DNA from: Candidatus Hermodarchaeota archaeon
GTDB taxonomy: Archaea > Asgardarchaeota > Hermodarchaeia > Hermodarchaeales > Hermodarchaeaceae
NCBI GenBank assembly: GCA_016840185.1
Contig: JAEOSV010000255.1
Coordinates: 1-5,130, forward strand
Direction: 5' to 3'
DNA: 5,130 bases
The translations under genes were made by a program, and so were the position numbers. Each line of letters starts with the position of its first letter. Within the stretch, counting starts at the first letter, position 1. Shown here one piece after another: positions 1 through 5,130 of this stretch. Under the pieces are notes generated by a model that saw nothing but the letters and a program-made list of their open reading frames with translations, was not told where the DNA came from and searched no databases.

Positions 1-60
1 CCTGCCTACCTCATAGCTAAGAAAGTGTGGACAAAACCGCATGAAAGTGAGATAGAATAA
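1..60 (+). CDS. Possible 3' end of an upstream gene (partial)
   Basis: Frame 1 is open from the first base to a TAA at 58-60 and reads PAYLIAKKVWTKPHESEIE. The other two plus frames hit stops within the first 20 bases. The hydrophobic start followed by a charged tail would suit the C-terminus of a protein, but 19 codons are too few to recognise a family. A T-run follows about 20 bases after the stop, which fits a gene end. It could equally be a chance open stretch. Confidence 0.35.
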   Translation, partial: PAYLIAKKVWTKPHESEIE

Positions 61-79
61 GCATCACACCATTGAACCA

Positions 80-116
80 TTTTTTGGAAACTAGTTTTCT
101 TTGGAATACAAAGAAA
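80..116 (+). other. T-run, 10-bp palindrome and 8-bp inverted repeat between genes
   Basis: A run of six T (80-85) is followed by the perfect palindrome AAACTAGTTT (88-97). An inverted repeat overlaps it: TTTCTTTG at 96-103, loop GAATA, CAAAGAAA at 109-116. The T-run could serve as an archaeal terminator for whatever lies upstream. The palindrome or the inverted repeat could be an operator ahead of the ATPase pair. The two dyads share bases 96-97, so as RNA hairpins they would compete. Function is inferred only from position and symmetry. Confidence 0.3.
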
Positions 117-137
117 CTTCAGAATATGCAACAAGTG

Positions 138-146
138 TTTAAATTT
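138..146 (+). promoter_or_regulatory. Candidate archaeal TATA box for the ATPase pair
   Basis: TTTAAATTT at 138-146 resembles an archaeal TATA box. With the usual spacing of about 25 bases, transcription would start near 165-172 and leave a leader of roughly 20-27 bases before the ATG at 192. No strong BRE element and no clear Shine-Dalgarno sequence are visible, which fits a short-leader archaeal transcript. The assignment rests on a motif match and position only. Confidence 0.35.
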
Positions 147-191
147 CTTCAAGCGCCCCAAAACCTTTTTCCTACCCAAGAGAGCTAGAAT

Positions 192-959
192 ATGAACTCG
201 GCTCCAGCGACGGGTATGCGAGTTGCTGGTGAAATGACCGAGGGGGCTATCGTGATTCTCGACCCAATATTACAGGGGGGACTCCCACATGGCACCAGTA
301 TTGCCCTAGTTGGTCCACCCGGGTCAGGAAAAACTAGTTTTTGTCTTCAACTTGTATTAGAAGCAGTCAATCAAGGCCTTGATGCCTTGTATCTTTCAAC
401 CGAAAACACTCCTTCAACTATCGTGAAACAAGCTCTGGGATTCGGTATTTCCCTCCCCCAAAAACCAGAGAAAAATCCTATCCAATTCGTGGATGCTTAC
501 AGCTGGCGGATTGGGATGCAAAAGGATCCATTCGCAATCAGCCGAATTAGTAACCCCGGAAACCTAAATGAAGTAAATCTCATTATCACAGATCAAGCCA
601 AACTTTTGAAACCAGGTTCTATCATTGTCATTGATTCAGTTTCGGGTCTGAGTCTATCTTCTCCTGACGAGCAACGAATACGCACGTTTGTCCATAGCCT
701 CGCTCAACGCATCACTACGCTGGAAAAGATTCTCATTCTAATTCTTGAAGACCAAGCCCACGAAGCGAAATTGATTACCAATCTTCGCTCTCTTGTGCAA
801 GGCTCCATTCACACAAAAACTGCTGACTCGTCCAATGGGGCACTCCAATGGTTCCTCCGACTCTACAGCCTGATTGGCGTTCAACATAACACCAAATGGT
901 ACGAAGTAACGATTGGAAAAAAGGGCCTTCTGCTGAAAGGAGGTGCAAGTGGTGGGTGA
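192..959 (+). CDS. KaiC/RAD55-like RecA-superfamily ATPase, P-loop intact, trans-arginine lost
   Basis: This 255-residue protein is a single RecA/KaiC-type ATPase domain, the size of one half of cyanobacterial KaiC. It has a complete Walker A (GPPGSGKTS, residues 41-49), a strand ending in a Walker B aspartate (SIIVIDSVSG, D148), and a KaiC-type catalytic position reading STENTP. There E71 is kept, but the second glutamate of the usual EE pair is N72. The C-terminal part aligns with its downstream neighbour, but the arginine of the KaiC 'RG' motif that reaches into the adjacent subunit is replaced by I228 (SLIGVQ). It should therefore bind ATP but may need an arginine from a partner. There is no signal peptide or membrane helix, so it is probably cytosolic. 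The start at 192 gives a short N-terminus before the domain; Met9 (216) and Met15 (234) are alternatives. Such proteins act in signalling, motility (ArlH-like), recombination or regulation, and the exact role is unknown. Homology is confident; function is not. Confidence 0.88.
   Translation: MNSAPATGMRVAGEMTEGAIVILDPILQGGLPHGTSIALVGPPGSGKTSFCLQLVLEAVNQGLDALYLSTENTPSTIVKQALGFGISLPQKPEKNPIQFVDAYSWRIGMQKDPFAISRISNPGNLNEVNLIITDQAKLLKPGSIIVIDSVSGLSLSSPDEQRIRTFVHSLAQRITTLEKILILILEDQAHEAKLITNLRSLVQGSIHTKTADSSNGALQWFLRLYSLIGVQHNTKWYEVTIGKKGLLLKGGASGG
939..945 (+). promoter_or_regulatory. Ribosome binding site inside the upstream gene
   Basis: GGAGGTG at 939-945 is a full match to the archaeal 16S anti-Shine-Dalgarno core. 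It lies inside the last codons of the first ATPase gene. It also contains the most upstream in-frame GTG (943) of the second gene, so that codon is unlikely to be the real start. The in-frame GTG codons at 949 and 952 lie 5 and 8 bases after GGAGG, which is normal spacing. The layout implies translational coupling of the two ATPases. Confidence 0.7.
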
Positions 960-1635
960 CCTCATTACTCCTGGATTCACACCGAAAGGGGCTTTCCAGA
1001 TACCTAGAGGCTCCCAATTACTTCTGATTGGGCCACCCAGCGTAGTAAAAACTTCAATCGCCCTACGGTATCTCGCTGACCGGCTCAATGCCAAAGAACC
1101 TGCTGTTTTCGCCACCACACTCTGGTCGCCAAATCAAATCCGTGAAACCCTCACGCAAATTGGTGGGAAAAAACTAGGGGCAACCGTTCGAATCGCAGAT
1201 GGTGTTTCTTGTGTCACTGCCCAACCTTCCAAAGAAACCTATTCGTTCCAAAACCTCTATGATCTTAACACCATTAACCTCGTGCTTCTTCAAGCCATTG
1301 CTGACCTTGAGAAAGGTCATCTTTGTTTAGATAATTTGACCACACTGATGACTTACTCCGCACCGTTATCCGTCATTAAGTTCATTCAAGTGCTCTGTGC
1401 CCGAGTGAAGGATCGAGGTGTCACAGGTATCTATTTGCTTGAAGAAGGAGTTCATGATGAAGCCGTAGTGGCTACCCTCCGATTTTCAGTTGATGGTGTC
1501 CTAGAAATCCAGGATGAAGAAGTAAAGGATCATCTAGTTCATAAGATTCGATTAGCCCATCTGCGAGGAACACAAGTAGATTCGCGTTGGCTTTCATTCA
1601 GCGAAACTGGTTCTCTAACATGGGCTAAGAAGTAA
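943..1635 (+). CDS. Degenerate KaiC/RAD55-like protein, probable pseudo-ATPase partner
   Basis: This protein (230 residues from GTG 943; 227-228 if it starts at GTG 952 or 949, which suits the ribosome binding site better) is a paralogue of its upstream neighbour. Numbering here is from 943. The P-loop is damaged: GPPSVVKTS at residues 30-38 has V35 where the invariant glycine before the lysine should be. The two KaiC catalytic glutamates correspond to L60 and W61 (TTLWSP), so both are lost. A Walker B-like strand with D130 (HLCLDNLTTL) remains. The C-terminus keeps the KaiC-type HLRGTQVDSRW segment (205-216) with R208, which in KaiC contacts the ATP of the neighbouring subunit. It probably does not hydrolyse ATP itself and instead completes the site of the upstream protein; that is inference. 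It overlaps the upstream gene by 8-17 bases in another frame. The alternative is a regulatory or decaying paralogue, although the intact frame argues against decay. Confidence 0.85.
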   Translation: MQVVGDLITPGFTPKGAFQIPRGSQLLLIGPPSVVKTSIALRYLADRLNAKEPAVFATTLWSPNQIRETLTQIGGKKLGATVRIADGVSCVTAQPSKETYSFQNLYDLNTINLVLLQAIADLEKGHLCLDNLTTLMTYSAPLSVIKFIQVLCARVKDRGVTGIYLLEEGVHDEAVVATLRFSVDGVLEIQDEEVKDHLVHKIRLAHLRGTQVDSRWLSFSETGSLTWAKK

Positions 1636-1645
1636 TCTGTAAACA

Positions 1646-1660
1646 AGGGACTTCTTCCCT
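1646..1660. terminator. Weak dyad between convergent genes
   Basis: The 30-bp gap between the convergent ATPase and archaeosortase genes holds AGGGA (1646-1650), a 5-base loop and TCCCT (1656-1660). The stem is short and no T-tract follows it, so it is at best a weak or bidirectional terminator. Confidence 0.2.
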
Positions 1661-1665
1661 ATATC

Positions 1666-2394
1666 TTAGGAAATTGAAGCATCATTAATTTTTGAGTGAG
1701 AGTGCTTCAGTTCTGATTTTGAAGAGCCCTCGAGCGGTTCATCTGTTGGGCTATCTGAAGTGCTCGGGTCTTTGGGTTTGGGTGGGAAGAGGTAGTAAAT
1801 CATGTCCTCGAAGGTTTCAATGAATCCTGGAACCAGTAATATTGCAACGATGCAGAGGACAAAGACACCAACAACTCCTAAGATGAAGCTCATTGGATAG
1901 TGTGCGATTTCCCAGGGAAGAATTCCCATGAATACAAGCCAAATCTCGAAGATGACTCGTGCAACATTGGCAAAGAAGAGAATTATTGTAACAACGATTA
2001 TGGCAAGTATTTTCCGTGACCATGTTCCTCGGGGTAAGGGGAGAATCAGTCCCATGAACACGGCGATAACCTGTATTCCTGTGCATTCTCGTACAATTTG
2101 GTAATGTTGGAATCCAATGACATAGACGTATACTGCTCCGTTGATCCAATCAACAATTGCCACTGATGGAATTCCAATCCATGTTAACCCCACTGCGGAA
2201 ACAATAGCGGTAGGAATTCCGAGGATATACGGTTGGGGCAGAAAATATACTAAAAGCGTTATAGTAATAGCGGTAATCAGGTACAGAATCAGCCTACGTG
2301 GAGTCGGTCTTTCCATGTCTTCTGATGAAACCTCAGCTGCCTTGTCGGGTTCATCCCGGTTAGCCATCGGTTTATCGGTTGTGATTGGGTTCAC
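1666..2394 (-). CDS. Exosortase/archaeosortase family membrane transpeptidase
   Basis: This is a polytopic membrane protein of up to 242 residues with the exosortase/archaeosortase signature. RECTGIQ places the catalytic cysteine at C104, NVAR the conserved arginine at R146, and AHYP the histidine at H165; each lies at the edge of a hydrophobic helix. Hydrophobic stretches run at about 34-52, 55-80, 105-120, 129-157 and 168-190. The C-terminal tail (about 205-242) is hydrophilic and rich in Ser, Asp, Pro and Lys. Family members cut C-terminal tripartite sorting signals (motif, helix, basic cluster) of exported proteins and transfer them to a membrane or surface anchor. No subfamily (ArtA and others) can be assigned. 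The frame begins at GTG 2394; ATG 2367 (Met10) and ATG 2316 (Met27, just before the first helix) are alternatives, and none has a convincing ribosome binding site. The gene is convergent with the ATPase pair and divergent from a small membrane protein. Confidence 0.85.
   Translation of the reverse strand: MNPITTDKPMANRDEPDKAAEVSSEDMERPTPRRLILYLITAITITLLVYFLPQPYILGIPTAIVSAVGLTWIGIPSVAIVDWINGAVYVYVIGFQHYQIVRECTGIQVIAVFMGLILPLPRGTWSRKILAIIVVTIILFFANVARVIFEIWLVFMGILPWEIAHYPMSFILGVVGVFVLCIVAILLVPGFIETFEDMIYYLFPPKPKDPSTSDSPTDEPLEGSSKSELKHSHSKINDASIS
2241..2252 (+). promoter_or_regulatory. Possible TATA element for the small membrane protein gene
   Basis: AAAATATACTAA at about 2241-2252 is an A/T-rich patch inside the antisense archaeosortase gene. 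It lies about 65-75 bases before the ATG at 2315. With usual archaeal spacing, transcription would begin near 2270-2280, leaving a leader of about 40 bases. The archaeosortase helix codons alone could produce this composition, so support is weak. Confidence 0.2.
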
Positions 2395-2530
2395 CGTCCT
2401 AGTTGCTGGTGGCGTTGCCTTCCTGATGGGGTTTCAATTTCTTGGGGAAACATTGGTGCTTCTGGGCGTTTTTTTCTTTGCCGTCACTTTGATTTGCTGG
2501 ATTGCAGCACGCCGGCGAAGAATACAGTAG
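2315..2530 (+). CDS. Small two-helix membrane protein
   Basis: Starting at ATG 2315, this 71-residue protein has a short Ser/Asp/Glu-rich N-terminus and two hydrophobic helices at about 17-38 and 46-64, with a short loop (FQFLGET) between them. It ends with the basic tail ARRRRIQ. The pattern is that of a real membrane protein, and 2395-2530 has no competing gene. The open frame extends left to 2141, but that part is antisense to archaeosortase helices and looks like a shadow. A GTGGAG at 2298-2303 is a poor, distant ribosome site; GTG 2381 is an alternative start that avoids most of the overlap. The ATG overlaps, by two bases, the Met27 codon of the divergent archaeosortase gene. Family and function are not recognised. 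The C-terminal helix plus arginine cluster resembles a sorting-signal tail, but no PGF- or PEP-type motif precedes it. Confidence 0.55.
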   Translation: MSSDETSAALSGSSRLAIGLSVVIGFTVLVAGGVAFLMGFQFLGETLVLLGVFFFAVTLICWIAARRRRIQ

Positions 2531-2609
2531 GCACGCAATTCCTTGATTACTTATTAGACTTATCTTTCTACTACCTTTAGACTAGTTAAAACAGGATGAG
2601 ATAGAATGG
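2531..2609. terminator. Pyrimidine-rich gap between convergent genes
   Basis: This 79-base gap separates the ends of the small membrane protein gene and the kinase gene. The plus strand carries a pyrimidine-rich stretch at 2559-2578 and the minus strand a TTTT run near 2588-2591. Both suit archaeal T-rich termination for the two genes. TTAGACT occurs twice (2554-2560 and 2577-2583), with no evident function. No hairpin and no further gene was seen. Confidence 0.3.
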
Positions 2610-5130
2610 TTAGTTCCACATTGGAAGTAAGAAAATGAACTTTGCACCCTTCGTGTGAGTTTCTTTTTCTCGGTCCTCAACCCAGATACGACCACCATAA
2701 CGGTTCACAATCCGCTGCACCAATGTCAAACCGATACCAGAGCCTTGCGCCTTTTCAAACACACGCTGAGTGTAACGGGCAAAGATGCGTTCTTTTAGGT
2801 CATCAGGAATACCGGGTCCATGATCACTGATTTCCACCCTCAGAAATCGCTTATTCGAATCGGAGTGAACTTTAGCCTCAATCTCAACCTTCTCATGTTG
2901 ATCAAACTTCACGGCATTATGAAGCAAATTAAAAAACAAATCAATCAATAAGTCGTCAGCGAGGACCTTGAACTTATCTGGATGAATATTGGTATCCACG
3001 AGAATGGATTTGTCAGGAAAGGCTTGCTTTACAGCCTGTAGAGCCATTTGGAAGTCGGGTTCAATATCCCGGACCTCCATTAAGGTTTGTATGTCATCCA
3101 TGCCTGAAAATTTCTTAACTCGTCCGATAAGAGCAGCGCTACGTTCGACTTGGTCCAAAGATAATTTTAATTGTGTCCTAAGGTCTTCAGAGAGATCTGG
3201 GTTCATAAGTTGTAATTCTAATGTTGAAAGAATGGCCTGATTTATATTCGTAAGGTCATGAGCCATTAAATCAGTGAAGAACTCAGCCCGGGCTTTGGCT
3301 TCCTCTAATGCTTTTTCGCCTTCCTTTCTACCAGCAATATTACGCGTTACAACGATGTAACCACTAGTGTTACCATCAGCTCCAACTAAAAGAGAAGCAC
3401 TAATCTCTGCAGGAAACGTTGTTCCATCATTGTGGATGATTGTGAAGGGTTCAGGAACTGAAGGACCTAGTTCCTTTGTGTTTTTCAATGTCTCAATGGC
3501 AAGTTTTCGCTCTTCAGGAACGATAAAATCAAAACAATTTCGACCTAAAAGTTGTTCAGGGGTTTGAAAACCAAGAATTTGTGCAGTACGCTCATTCACT
3601 AAAATGATCATACCATCCGGGTCAGTAAGACTAATCGCATCTGGAGACGTCTCAACTAAAGATCGATAGCGTGCTTCAGATTCACGAAGTATCGCATCTG
3701 CACGGATTCGTTCAGTGATATCTCGACCAACTCCACTATATCCAGTTAGTTTTCCATCGTCGTCAAAAATTGGTCGACCATTAGCTTCAAGGTATATGAT
3801 ATTACCGTCGCGGTGGATAAAACGGTCTACGAGATTTTTAAAAGCCAGTTGTTTCCCAATGGTCTCAGTGAAAAATTCTTCAGCTTGTTCAAGACTCTTT
3901 GGGTCCATAAAATCAAAAAACGGACGTCCTAAGATTTGTCCGGCGGTATAGCCGAGAATATCTTCAATAGAGCTATTCGAATAAACGAATTTTCCCTCTA
4001 GATCTATTTCAAAAACCCAATCGGTTGTATCCTCGACGAGGGAACGATATCGGTGTTCTGAGGTTTTTAGGGATTCTTCTGCACGTTTTCGTTCAGTGAT
4101 ATCCTCACCTGAACTAAGAATTCCAGACCGAGTCCCTTCATCATTTTCTAATATTGTAGTATGCCAGAGTATTGTTCGTTCAGTGCCATCCTTATTAACA
4201 ACTGGGTTTTCAACAAACTCAAGCAAGTCTCGCACGCTTGACATAGCTTCATCGAACAATGATTTCATATCTTCTCGTAGTCTTTCAGGGATGCACAAAT
4301 CGAAGTAATTCCGGCCGATGAGCTCGTCTTCAGAATACCCGAAGATTTCACATCCTTTCCGGTTTACCAAGAAGATACGTTGATTTCGATCAATTCCAAT
4401 AAACGCCGCACCTGCCACATCGAGATATTGCTGAGCACGATCCCTTTCGGTGCGAAGTAGGTGTTCAGCAATTTTTCGTTCAGTGATATCTTCTCCTGCA
4501 GTCAAGGCTCCTGTAGGGTTACCCTCTTTGTCGAAAAACATGGTCGTGTGCCAGGAAACTAATCGTTCAGCTCCATCCTTTGTGATTATGGGGTTTTCTA
4601 CAAACTCGTCAGGGGTAACTTCTCCTGACATGTTTGCACGAAAGACGGCTTTCATTCCCTCCCGAAGTCTCTTTGGAATACACGTATCGAAGTAGTTTTG
4701 CCCAATCATTTCATCTTCGGAGTATCCAAACGTTTCCAGGGTTTTTCGATTGATAAGAGTGATAATTCCCTCTGTATCAACTGCAATGAACATGACTCCT
4801 GCCATGTCAAAGTACCTCTGGGCTCGGTCTCTTTCCAGTCGTAGAATCTCTTCCCCAAGTTTTCGTTCATGGATGTCCATGACTGTGATCTGGGTTGCTG
4901 GTTTTCCTTGATATTCGATCACTGAGAGGGATAACTCAAACCATCGTTCAGTGCCATCTTTCAGAGTTCCCCGCAATTCCATTGTCGAAGAAACAGGCTT
5001 CCCTTGAACGATGTTTTGCAGTTGCTCCCACGGAATATTTCGATCATCAGGATGAATGATTTCAAAAATCTGCCAAGTTTCAAAGGTAAGAACATCTTCT
5101 TTTGTATAACCACTAATTTGAATAAACGCA
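2610..5130 (-). CDS. Multi-PAS sensor histidine kinase (5' end beyond window)
   Basis: The frame is open from the TAA at 2610-2612 to the right edge, giving 839 complete residues, and the N-terminus is missing. ATG 4982 is internal: the codons before it read as PAS sequence (SGYTKEDV, IIHPDDR), so that first PAS is cut by the edge. Counting from Met 4982, PAS domains lie at about 50-165, 175-295, 307-425 and 435-555, most ending in a DITERK/R-type S-box motif. The kinase core follows: H-box LMAHDLTNINQ with phospho-acceptor H575, N-box NLLHNA (685-690), G1 DHGPGIP (720-726) and G2 GSGIGLTL (747-754). All key residues are present, so it should autophosphorylate. The H-box lacks the usual HExxxP and follows the archaeal HDLxNxNQ style. 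No membrane helix is visible, so this part is cytosolic. There is no receiver domain and no regulator gene beside it. The ligands of the PAS domains cannot be read from the sequence. Confidence 0.93.
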   Translation of the reverse strand, partial: AFIQISGYTKEDVLTFETWQIFEIIHPDDRNIPWEQLQNIVQGKPVSSTMELRGTLKDGTERWFELSLSVIEYQGKPATQITVMDIHERKLGEEILRLERDRAQRYFDMAGVMFIAVDTEGIITLINRKTLETFGYSEDEMIGQNYFDTCIPKRLREGMKAVFRANMSGEVTPDEFVENPIITKDGAERLVSWHTTMFFDKEGNPTGALTAGEDITERKIAEHLLRTERDRAQQYLDVAGAAFIGIDRNQRIFLVNRKGCEIFGYSEDELIGRNYFDLCIPERLREDMKSLFDEAMSSVRDLLEFVENPVVNKDGTERTILWHTTILENDEGTRSGILSSGEDITERKRAEESLKTSEHRYRSLVEDTTDWVFEIDLEGKFVYSNSSIEDILGYTAGQILGRPFFDFMDPKSLEQAEEFFTETIGKQLAFKNLVDRFIHRDGNIIYLEANGRPIFDDDGKLTGYSGVGRDITERIRADAILRESEARYRSLVETSPDAISLTDPDGMIILVNERTAQILGFQTPEQLLGRNCFDFIVPEERKLAIETLKNTKELGPSVPEPFTIIHNDGTTFPAEISASLLVGADGNTSGYIVVTRNIAGRKEGEKALEEAKARAEFFTDLMAHDLTNINQAILSTLELQLMNPDLSEDLRTQLKLSLDQVERSAALIGRVKKFSGMDDIQTLMEVRDIEPDFQMALQAVKQAFPDKSILVDTNIHPDKFKVLADDLLIDLFFNLLHNAVKFDQHEKVEIEAKVHSDSNKRFLRVEISDHGPGIPDDLKERIFARYTQRVFEKAQGSGIGLTLVQRIVNRYGGRIWVEDREKETHTKGAKFIFLLPMWN
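4086..4832 (-). repeat. Tandem duplicated PAS domain within the kinase
   Basis: Two consecutive PAS units, residues 51-170 (4473-4832) and 180-299 (4086-4445) counted from Met 4982, align over 120 residues without a gap. By hand count about 70 positions are identical. Shared blocks include RDRAQ, FGYSEDE, CIP, RLRE, EFVENP, WHTT and GEDITERK. The repeat period is 129 codons. The two other complete PAS domains are much less similar, so these two arose by a later internal duplication. Both keep a cysteine in the CIP motif. Confidence 0.85.

Noticed and set aside
738..1118. Open minus-strand frames across the junction of the two ATPase genes (also 775-1017)
   Set aside because: They are antisense to well-supported coding sequence, show no domain or membrane pattern, and are explained as shadows.
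192..1635. A single two-domain KaiC split by a frameshift
   Set aside because: The two genes are in different frames, but a perfect ribosome site and well-spaced GTG starts sit at the junction, and the first gene ends soon after its domain is complete. Two coupled genes explain this better than a sequencing error.
1817..2149. Minus-strand frame of 110 codons inside the archaeosortase gene
   Set aside because: It is an out-of-frame shadow, rich in Cys, His, Asn and Arg, while the archaeosortase frame carries clear helices and catalytic motifs.
3533..3560. LOV-type flavin-binding cysteine in the last PAS domain (GRNCFDF)
   Set aside because: The cysteine position resembles the LOV motif GRNCRFLQ, but the following RFLQ and the later flavin-binding Asn/Gln pattern are absent. 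It reads as an ordinary S-box PAS domain.
2642..4695. Several plus-strand open frames of 60-85 codons opposite the kinase
   Set aside because: All lie antisense to the kinase. Several resemble one another only because they are shadows of the repeated PAS domains.
1..5130. tRNA or rRNA genes, CRISPR arrays, insertion sequences or integrase sites
   Set aside because: No cloverleaf, no spaced short repeats, no transposase motifs and no terminal inverted repeats were seen on either strand.

Overview
The window looks archaeal and chromosomal. The evidence is single-domain RecA/KaiC-type (RAD55-like) ATPases, an exosortase/archaeosortase-type membrane transpeptidase, a soluble multi-PAS histidine kinase with the 'HDLxNxNQ' kind of H-box common in archaea, T-rich rather than hairpin-rich gene ends, and a GGAGGTG ribosome binding site. 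Base composition is moderate and even. The lineage (for example Euryarchaeota or Asgard) cannot be fixed from the sequence alone. No rRNA, tRNA, CRISPR array, transposase or integrase was seen.

Layout. Positions 1-60 may hold the last 19 codons of an upstream plus-strand gene. Positions 61-191 are intergenic, with a T-run, a 10-bp palindrome, an 8-bp inverted repeat and a TATA-like box. Positions 192-1635 hold two overlapping plus-strand genes for paralogous KaiC-like ATPases, probably translationally coupled. A 30-bp gap separates them from a convergent minus-strand archaeosortase gene (1666-2394). A small plus-strand gene for a two-helix membrane protein (2315-2530) runs head-to-head with, and possibly over, the 5' end of the archaeosortase gene. 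After a 79-bp pyrimidine-rich gap, a large minus-strand gene (from 2610 through the right edge) encodes a histidine kinase with at least five PAS domains. The internal Met at 4982 is not its true start, because the frame stays open to position 5130.

How the genes may work together. The ATPase pair is the most interesting part. The first protein has an intact P-loop and one KaiC-type catalytic glutamate, but has lost the 'RG' arginine that KaiC donates to the neighbouring subunit. The second has a broken P-loop and no catalytic glutamates, but keeps the 'LRGT' arginine. This complementary loss suggests an obligate heteromer with a composite active site, which is an inference. The archaeosortase would process C-terminally tagged surface proteins at the membrane, but no recognisable substrate is in the window. 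The kinase has no response regulator here. Nothing in the sequence ties the ATPase pair, the sortase and the kinase into one pathway; their mixed orientation suggests three or four independent transcription units.
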